A stretch of 6,574 nt of DNA, from assembly GCA_022866005.1 (NCBI GenBank), contig JALHTV010000190.1, positions 1 through 6,574 of the forward strand. The letters run 5' to 3'. The number at the start of each line of letters is the position of its first letter. The stretch's first letter is position 1. The notes under the pieces were generated by a model. That model had not been told where the DNA came from. It saw only the letters and a program-made list of their open reading frames with translations, and did not search any database. This stretch comes from Phycisphaerae bacterium. Lineage in GTDB: Bacteria; Planctomycetota; Phycisphaerae; SM23-33. Positions 1-4,127 of this stretch are shown here, in pieces. A program made the position numbers and the translations under genes.

Positions 1-720
1 GAGCAGTGCGGCTACACCGTCGTCAGCATCTTCGTCAACCCCACCCAGTTCGGCCCCAACGAGGACTACCGGCGCTATCCGCGCAAAGAGGGCGCAGACC
101 TAGCCGCTTGCCAGAAGGCCGGGGTGGACGCGGTGTTCCTGCCCTCCGTCCAGGAGATGTACCCCGCCGGGGCGCTGGCGACAGTGACGGTGGGGCGGCT
201 GGGTGAGGTGCTGTGCGGACGCAGGCGGGCGGGGCACTTCGACTGCGTCGCGACGGTGGTGGCAAAGCTGTTCCTCATCGTTGCGCCTGACAAGGCCTTT
301 TTCGGCGCCAAGGACTATCAGCAGACGGTGGTCGTCCGCCGCATGGTGGCGGACCTGAACTTCCCGCTGGAGGTCGTCGTCTGCCCCACGGTCCGCGAGG
401 CCGACGGGCTGGCCATGTCCAGCCGCAATAGCTACCTCTCTGCCGACGAGCGCCGTCAGGCGGCGGCGCTGTCGCAGGCGCTCGCCCTGGGGCGGGACAT
501 GATCGTCAAGAGGCACTCGCCCAGTGCGGAGGTCATCGCGGCCATGGGAGAGCACCTGGCCCGGGCCGCGCCGGATGGGCGGACTGACTACGTGCAGATT
601 GTCGATCCCCAGGAGCTATCGGAGGTGGCGGCGACGGATCGGCCGGTGCTGGTGGCCTTGGCGGTGACGTTCGGCGACACGCGGCTGATCGACAATGTCT
701 TGGTTCCGCCGCGGGGCTGA
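1..720 (+). CDS. panC: Pantothenate synthetase (pantoate--beta-alanine ligase), 5' end missing
   Basis: Cytoplasmic enzyme that joins pantoate and beta-alanine using ATP (through a pantoyl-adenylate intermediate) to make pantothenate, the precursor of coenzyme A. The reading frame is open from base 1 and ends at TGA 718-720, giving 239 visible residues. The family is usually about 280 residues, so roughly 45-50 N-terminal residues, including the HxGH nucleotide-binding motif, lie upstream of the window. Family signatures seen are VSIFVNPTQFGPNEDY (visible residues 8-23), the RAGHFDCVATVVAKLF segment, PDKAFFGAKDYQQ, RRMVADLN, READGLAMSSRNSYLS (KMSKS-like region) and the C-terminal GDTRLIDN. 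An internal ATG at 124 is in frame but lies inside the conserved domain, so it is not the start. panD, which makes the beta-alanine substrate, follows 104 bases downstream. No frameshift or lost key residue is seen in the visible part. Identification is secure. Confidence 0.97.
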   Translation, partial: EQCGYTVVSIFVNPTQFGPNEDYRRYPRKEGADLAACQKAGVDAVFLPSVQEMYPAGALATVTVGRLGEVLCGRRRAGHFDCVATVVAKLFLIVAPDKAFFGAKDYQQTVVVRRMVADLNFPLEVVVCPTVREADGLAMSSRNSYLSADERRQAAALSQALALGRDMIVKRHSPSAEVIAAMGEHLARAAPDGRTDYVQIVDPQELSEVAATDRPVLVALAVTFGDTRLIDNVLVPPRG

Positions 721-747
721 CGGCGGGTCGCTGTGGCAAACCCGCCG
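721..747 (+). terminator. Hairpin directly after the panC stop codon, possible weak terminator
   Basis: CGGCGGGT (721-728) is an exact reverse complement of ACCCGCCG (740-747), giving a perfect 8-bp GC-rich stem with an 11-base loop that begins on the base after the panC stop. There is no T-run after it, so it is not a canonical intrinsic terminator. It could instead attenuate transcription or protect the 3' end of the panC message. The inverted repeat is seen directly; the function is inference. Confidence 0.3.
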
Positions 748-762
748 GGTGGGGGTTAGAAT
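733..762 (+). promoter_or_regulatory. Candidate sigma-70-type promoter for panD
   Basis: TAGAAT at 757-762 matches the TATAAT -10 consensus at 5 of 6 positions. GTGGCA at 733-738 matches TTGACA at 4 of 6, with an 18-base spacer. The AT-rich hexamer stands out in a very GC-rich gap. Transcription would start near 769-771, just before the hairpin at 772-798. The -35 overlaps the panC 3' hairpin. Consensus matching of this kind is weak evidence, and panD could equally be read through from panC. Confidence 0.25.
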
Positions 763-771
763 ACCCGCTTT

Positions 772-798
772 GGCAGCCCGCGCGGCGCGGGCGCTGCC
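772..798 (+). promoter_or_regulatory. GC-rich stem-loop in the panD leader
   Basis: GCCCGCGC (776-783) and GCGCGGGC (785-792) form an exact inverted repeat around base 784, which folds as a 7-bp stem with a 3-base loop. The stem extends outward through GGCA (772-775) pairing with TGCC (795-798) across a 2-base bulge (793-794). It ends 10 bases before the panD Shine-Dalgarno sequence GGAGG (809-813). No T-run follows, so it looks like a leader structure that affects message stability or translation rather than a terminator. Confidence 0.35.
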
Positions 799-824
799 TG
801 GAATCGTCGGAGGCGCTTGAAGCG

Positions 825-1181
825 ATGCTCCTGAAGGTCCTGCGAGCCAAGATTCATCGAGCGACGATCACCGAGGCGTCGGTGGATTACATCGGATCGA
901 TCACCCTCGACCGCGACCTGATGGACGCCGCCGGGATCGGCGAGCACGAGCACGTGCTGGTGGCCGACCTGGGCAACGGGCAGCGGTTCGAGACCTACGT
1001 CATGGAAGGCCCGCGCGGCAGCGGGACGGTGTGCGTCAACGGGGCGGCGGCCAATCTGGTGGCCGTCGGCGACTTGGTCATCATCATGGCCTTCGGCTAC
1101 GTCGAGGAGGCCGAGGCGCCGAAGGCCGAACCGCGGATCATCCTGGTCGATGAAGCCAACCGCGTCGTCCGGCGGCTGTGA
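825..1181 (+). CDS. panD: Aspartate 1-decarboxylase, pyruvoyl-dependent
   Basis: Converts L-aspartate to beta-alanine in the cytoplasm and so feeds PanC. The 118-residue length is typical. Residues known to matter in the E. coli enzyme sit at the same numbers: K9, H11, Y22, the self-cleavage pair G24-S25 (in YIGSIT), R54, T57, Y58 and N72 in VNGAAA. The proenzyme is expected to cut itself between G24 and S25, turning S25 into the pyruvoyl cofactor. The ATG at 825 is supported by GGAGG at 809-813 (11-base spacing) and by exact agreement of the N-terminus with the family. The gene lies 104 bases after panC and 33 bases before lgt. It is intact and ordinary, and identification is secure. Confidence 0.97.
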   Translation: MLLKVLRAKIHRATITEASVDYIGSITLDRDLMDAAGIGEHEHVLVADLGNGQRFETYVMEGPRGSGTVCVNGAAANLVAVGDLVIIMAFGYVEEAEAPKAEPRIILVDEANRVVRRL

Positions 1182-1182
1182 G

Positions 1183-1194
1183 GCCCCGCGGGGC
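1183..1194. other. 12-bp perfect palindrome between panD and lgt
   Basis: GCCCCGCGGGGC is exactly self-complementary and starts two bases after the panD stop codon. As RNA it gives only a 4-bp stem with a 4-base loop. In a GC-rich gap this could be chance. It is recorded because it is the only structure in the 33-base gap; the lgt ribosome-binding region (GGAAAG, from 1202) follows. Confidence 0.3.
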
Positions 1195-1214
1195 GCCGCG
1201 CGGAAAGCGTCTCG

Positions 1215-2603
1215 ATGAGACAGGTCATCGTCGATCTCCTTTCGCTGGACCTGTTCGGCCGGCACCTCGCGCTGCGCGTCCACGGGTACGGCCTGATGCT
1301 GGCGTTGGGGTTTCTGGTGGCCATCTATCTGGCCCGGTGGCGCGCACGGCGGGCCGGGGAGGACGCGGACATCATCCTCCGCTGCGGCTTGCTGGCGCTG
1401 GTGGGCGGCATCGTCGGCGGCCGCATCGCTTACATCATTCAACACTGGTCCACGCAGTTCGCCGAGGCGCGCGATCCGCTGCTGGCCATGCTGAACGTCA
1501 GCTCCGGCGGGCTGATTTACCACGGCGGGCTGATCCTCGCGACGGCGATGGTCATCGGCTACCTGGTGATGAAGCGCCTGCCCCTGCGGCGCTACCTGGA
1601 CATCGTGGCCGTGAGCATGATGGTGGGCCTGGCGTTCGGCCGGGCGGGATGCCTGCTGAACGGGTGCTGCTTCGGCCTGCCGTGCCGGGCGGACTGGCCG
1701 GGGGGCATGCGATTCCCCATGTTCTCCAAGCCGCTGATTAGCCTGACGCCCGGGCCGGGGGGGTTCTCGGCCGACTGCCTGGAGCCTTCCCCGGTGTATG
1801 CCCATCAACTGCGGACCAGCCGCGTCTGGCCCGACGAGCGCCTGCGCGACCCCTTGGAGCCGCAGCGGGTCTGGGCGCCCCGGTATCTGCACGGTCGACT
1901 GACCCACGACCAGTTGGCCGAGCTGCTGGACGAATCGCGCTGGGCGGCGGACTTCCAAGCCCTGGCCGGCGCCGACGGGCGGATCAGCGAGACCGAGTGG
2001 CAGACAGGCCGGGGCCAAGGCAGCGGGCTGCTTCGCGGCAGCGAGAACTGGGCCCGGGCCGTCTCGGGCTTTGACCGCGGGAGTGACGATCAGCTGGACT
2101 TCACCGAGACGCAGGAGTACCTGGCGTCGCGGCGGGCGGGGCTGCTGGGGCGATTCGACGCCGACAGGGACGGCCGACTCTCCGACCAGGAGCGCGCCGC
2201 AGCCAACGCCTACCTCCAGGAAGACCTGTGGGCCCTGGCCTCGGCCCAGTGGTCGGCCCCGGTCAAGCCGGCCCAGTTGCTGTCGATGATCGGCGCGCTG
2301 GTGGTCGCGGCGATCCTGCACGGGTTCTACCGCCTGCGCTGGCGGGAAGGGCAGGTGTTTGCCCTGATGGCGATGGTCTATCCGGTGATCCGGTTCTTTG
2401 AGGAGGCCCTGCGCGACGAGAATCTTCATGACCTGTCGCGCGGGCAGCTGACGCACAACCAGGTGACGGTGCTGATCATGGCCGTCGCGGGGCTGGCCAT
2501 GTGGCTAGGCTTGCGGCGGTTGCCGCCCTCGGCCGGACCGGCGGCGGCGCAGCGCCGGGCGAGGGTGAGGAATTCCAGGCGTGGACGCACAGGGGCGGCG
2601 TAG
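1215..2603 (+). CDS. lgt: Prolipoprotein diacylglyceryl transferase with an EF-hand insertion
   Basis: Inner-membrane enzyme that moves the diacylglyceryl group of phosphatidylglycerol to the lipobox cysteine of prolipoproteins, the first step of lipoprotein maturation. The 462 residues far exceed the usual 270-300. The core is intact: HGYGLM (23-28), the HGG motif at H103, GRAGCLLNGCCFG with R143 and N149 at E. coli numbering, KPAQL (351-355) corresponding to HPxQLY, and YPVIRFFEEALR (389-400) with R393 and E397 matching E. coli R239 and E243. Membrane segments lie near 24-41, 55-75, 98-118, 128-148, 355-373, 380-398 and 415-434, followed by a basic tail (about 445-459). Residues about 200-349 form an extra region with EF-hand loops (separate entry). 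The ATG at 1215 has GGAAAG from 1202 and follows panD by 33 bases, suggesting co-transcription. Conservation of the key residues argues for an active enzyme; the role of the insert is unknown. Confidence 0.95.
   Translation: MRQVIVDLLSLDLFGRHLALRVHGYGLMLALGFLVAIYLARWRARRAGEDADIILRCGLLALVGGIVGGRIAYIIQHWSTQFAEARDPLLAMLNVSSGGLIYHGGLILATAMVIGYLVMKRLPLRRYLDIVAVSMMVGLAFGRAGCLLNGCCFGLPCRADWPGGMRFPMFSKPLISLTPGPGGFSADCLEPSPVYAHQLRTSRVWPDERLRDPLEPQRVWAPRYLHGRLTHDQLAELLDESRWAADFQALAGADGRISETEWQTGRGQGSGLLRGSENWARAVSGFDRGSDDQLDFTETQEYLASRRAGLLGRFDADRDGRLSDQERAAANAYLQEDLWALASAQWSAPVKPAQLLSMIGALVVAAILHGFYRLRWREGQVFALMAMVYPVIRFFEEALRDENLHDLSRGQLTHNQVTVLIMAVAGLAMWLGLRRLPPSAGPAAAQRRARVRNSRRGRTGAA
1812..2261 (+). 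other. EF-hand-containing insertion inside Lgt (residues about 200-349)
   Basis: This part of lgt encodes a hydrophilic, mostly helical region absent from typical Lgt. Loop DADRDGRLSDQE (residues 315-326) fits the canonical 12-residue EF-hand pattern, with D1, D3, D5, G6, hydrophobic 8, S9 and E12. Loop DRGSDDQLDFTE (287-298) has D1, D5, L8, D9 and E12. A third, LAGADGRISETE (250-261), has lost D1 but keeps D5, G6, I8, S9 and E12. Loop starts are 37 and 28 residues apart, and helices flank each loop. By the known Lgt topology, the region between the R143 segment and the HPxQLY-like segment includes the periplasmic head, so the calcium-binding sites would face the periplasm. The boundaries are approximate. 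Confidence 0.8.
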
Positions 2604-2643
2604 ATAATCTAAGGACACCTCCGGTCCCGCCTCGGCGGGACGG
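2603..2643 (+). promoter_or_regulatory. Candidate -10 box and leader hairpin before the PDZ protein gene
   Basis: GATAAT (2603-2608) overlaps the last base of the lgt stop codon and matches TATAAT at 5 of 6 positions. I see no convincing -35. About 12 bases on, GTCCCGC (2624-2630) pairs with GCGGGAC (2635-2641) as a 7-bp stem with the tetraloop CTCG. It extends by two C-G pairs past a bulged G2623 to span 2621-2643. No T-run follows. This may be a promoter with a 5' hairpin, or a weak terminator for lgt. The structure is seen; the function is uncertain. Confidence 0.3.
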
Positions 2644-2658
2644 TGCGGGCATGCAACG

Positions 2659-2670
2659 GCCCGGAAGGGC
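2659..2670 (+). promoter_or_regulatory. Short GGAA-tetraloop hairpin abutting a ribosome-binding site
   Basis: GCCC (2659-2662) and GGGC (2667-2670) can pair around GGAA, a tetraloop of the stable GNRA class. The stem ends exactly where the strong Shine-Dalgarno sequence AAAGGAG (2671-2677) begins, 5 bases before the ATG at 2683. With only 4 base pairs it may be incidental. If formed, it would leave the ribosome-binding site exposed rather than hide it. Confidence 0.25.
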
Positions 2671-2682
2671 AAAGGAGCGAAC

Positions 2683-4083
2683 ATGACAAGGCGTTGGACG
2701 GCATGGGCACTGGTCGCCGCAGTGGCGCTGGCGGGTTCCGCCTGGGGCGACACCGGCAAGCTGCTGTCGGACGCGAAGGACAAAGCGAGCGCCCTGGCTC
2801 GATTCTACTGCACCATGCAGGATGAGCTCGGCAGCAGGATCTTCGAAGGTCAGGCCGTGTGCATCACCACGGAACCGGCCGTGTTCCTCACGCTGAGCCT
2901 GGACGGGCGCCTCCCGCCCGACAGCCTCACCGGGTTTGTCCTGGTCCCGGCCGCGGCCCCCGACAAGCAGATCAAGGCCGAGCTGCTCGGGATCGATCCG
3001 GAAATGAACGTCGGCTTCCTCCGCGCGGTCGACCCGTACACCTGGACGGCGGTGCAGTTTGCCCCGAAGGCCAACCTTGCGGTCGGGCAGGAGGTCGCCT
3101 CGGTCGGTCTGATGGGGCGCGAGACGAACTATCAACCGTACGTCGGGATAGGGTATCTCTCGGCCATCCTGCACGCCCCCGGGGACCAGGGCTATGTAAC
3201 CGGCGGCCGGCTGACCGGGGTGGGCTCGCCCGTGTTCAATGCCGACGGCCGGGCCATCGGGCTGGTCAGCCCCCAGCGGTTCCTGAACTACCAGACGGTC
3301 CTCAACGGTCGGGTCACCGGCATCAGCCTGGGAGGCCAGGACGAGACGGCCTTCTTCATGCCCGTGGATGAGTTCGCGCACGTGCTGTTGAACATCCCGG
3401 CCTCACCGGCCAAGGTGCGCCGCCTGCCCTGGATCGGCGTGCTGAGCTTCAGCGGCGTGGCGAAGGAGGTGGCCGACATCATGAAGCTGGACTCTCCGGG
3501 CGTGATGATCGAAGGGGTCATCCCCGAGGGTCCGGCGGCCAAGGCGGGTCTGGCCGACCGCGACGTGATCCTGGCCGTCAACGGCGAGAAGTTTCCCCCC
3601 ATGGCCATGCTCGACATGGCCGCGGCCATCTTGCAGCGCAAGATCTTCCGCATGTCTGCCGGGGCGAAGGTGACCCTGTCGGTGCGGCGAGGTGACGAAA
3701 CCAAGGACTACGAGGTGACGCTCGACAACCTCCCGCAACTGCCCTACGAGGCCAAGCGATACCTCAGCCGGACGCTGGGATTCCTTGCCCGCGAGAGGAT
3801 CGATCTGGACCGCTACGCGGACAAGTCTGCCGCAGCCGGCGTGCCGGGGTTGCTCGTCATGGGTACCGACGGGCCCGCCGGCAGCGCGGGTCTGCGCGAG
3901 GGCGACCTGATCACGTCCGTCAACCAGACGCCCGTGACCACGGTGGGCGGCCTGAAAGAGACCGTCGAGGGTGCCGTCGCCAAGAACGAAGCCGTGGTGC
4001 TGGTGGTCCGGCGCGGCGACCAGACCCAGACGGTCACGATCCCGCCGGCGGCCCAGCAAGCACCACCCCCCCGAGGCCAGTAG
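2683..4083 (+). CDS. Exported HtrA-like pseudo-protease with two PDZ domains
   Basis: The 466-residue protein has a Sec signal peptide (residues 1 to about 22: MTRRW, a hydrophobic run, then GSAWG) and no lipobox, so it is probably periplasmic. Residues about 45-235 follow the order of a trypsin-like HtrA domain, but the triad positions appear lost. FLTLSLDG (68-75) stands where HtrA has the LTxxHVV histidine, DPEMNVGFLR (105-114) has N109 in place of the aspartate, and TGVGSPVFNADG (178-189) has V180 where the GNSGGP serine belongs. PDZ1 spans about 250-345 (GVMIEGVIPEGPAAKAGL, then DVILAVNG) and PDZ2 about 365-453 (LVMGTDGPAGSAGLREGDLI). A Pro/Gln-rich tail ends the protein. The start is fixed by AAAGGAG at 2671-2677. 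The TPR/HEAT protein gene follows after 44 bases, so the two are likely co-expressed. The likely role is peptide or protein binding without proteolysis. The alignment was made by eye; a relocated active site, for example using S182, is not excluded. Confidence 0.85.
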   Translation: MTRRWTAWALVAAVALAGSAWGDTGKLLSDAKDKASALARFYCTMQDELGSRIFEGQAVCITTEPAVFLTLSLDGRLPPDSLTGFVLVPAAAPDKQIKAELLGIDPEMNVGFLRAVDPYTWTAVQFAPKANLAVGQEVASVGLMGRETNYQPYVGIGYLSAILHAPGDQGYVTGGRLTGVGSPVFNADGRAIGLVSPQRFLNYQTVLNGRVTGISLGGQDETAFFMPVDEFAHVLLNIPASPAKVRRLPWIGVLSFSGVAKEVADIMKLDSPGVMIEGVIPEGPAAKAGLADRDVILAVNGEKFPPMAMLDMAAAILQRKIFRMSAGAKVTLSVRRGDETKDYEVTLDNLPQLPYEAKRYLSRTLGFLARERIDLDRYADKSAAAGVPGLLVMGTDGPAGSAGLREGDLITSVNQTPVTTVGGLKETVEGAVAKNEAVVLVVRRGDQTQTVTIPPAAQQAPPPRGQ

Positions 4084-4093
4084 CCCGCTGAGG

Positions 4094-4106
4094 CCGCCGA
4101 CGGCGG
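4094..4106 (+). other. Small hairpin between the PDZ and TPR/HEAT genes
   Basis: CCGCCGACGGCGG is an exact inverted repeat around A4100, giving a 5-bp stem with a 3-base loop. It lies in the 44-base gap, 10 bases after the stop codon and 10 bases before the AAGAGG ribosome-binding site (4117-4122). It is too short and lacks a T-run to be a convincing terminator, so read-through into the next gene is expected. Confidence 0.3.
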
Positions 4107-4127
4107 AGTTCCCACCAAGAGGCGATC

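Noticed and set aside
721..824. Riboswitch controlling panD
   Set aside because: Only simple hairpins are visible, and I can identify no conserved aptamer core for any known ligand in 104 bases.
1178..1741. A 187-codon + strand open frame overlapping lgt
   Set aside because: It is an out-of-frame reading of lgt with Arg/Gly/Pro-rich composition and no ribosome-binding support.
756..2456. A 566-codon open frame on the minus strand across panD and lgt
   Set aside because: It lies antisense to two securely identified genes. Its translation is rich in Pro, Arg, Gln and His without any recognisable domain. Long antisense frames of this kind are expected opposite GC-rich codons.
1215..2603. Possibility that the long lgt is two genes or a frameshifted fusion
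   Set aside because: One frame stays open throughout, and the C-terminal Lgt motifs (KPAQL, RFFEEALR) resume in frame after the insert, so it is a single gene with an internal insertion.
2476..3381. A 301-codon open frame on the minus strand over the PDZ gene
   Set aside because: It is fully explained as the shadow of the + strand gene, which has a signal peptide, PDZ domains and a strong ribosome-binding site; the antisense translation shows no domain.
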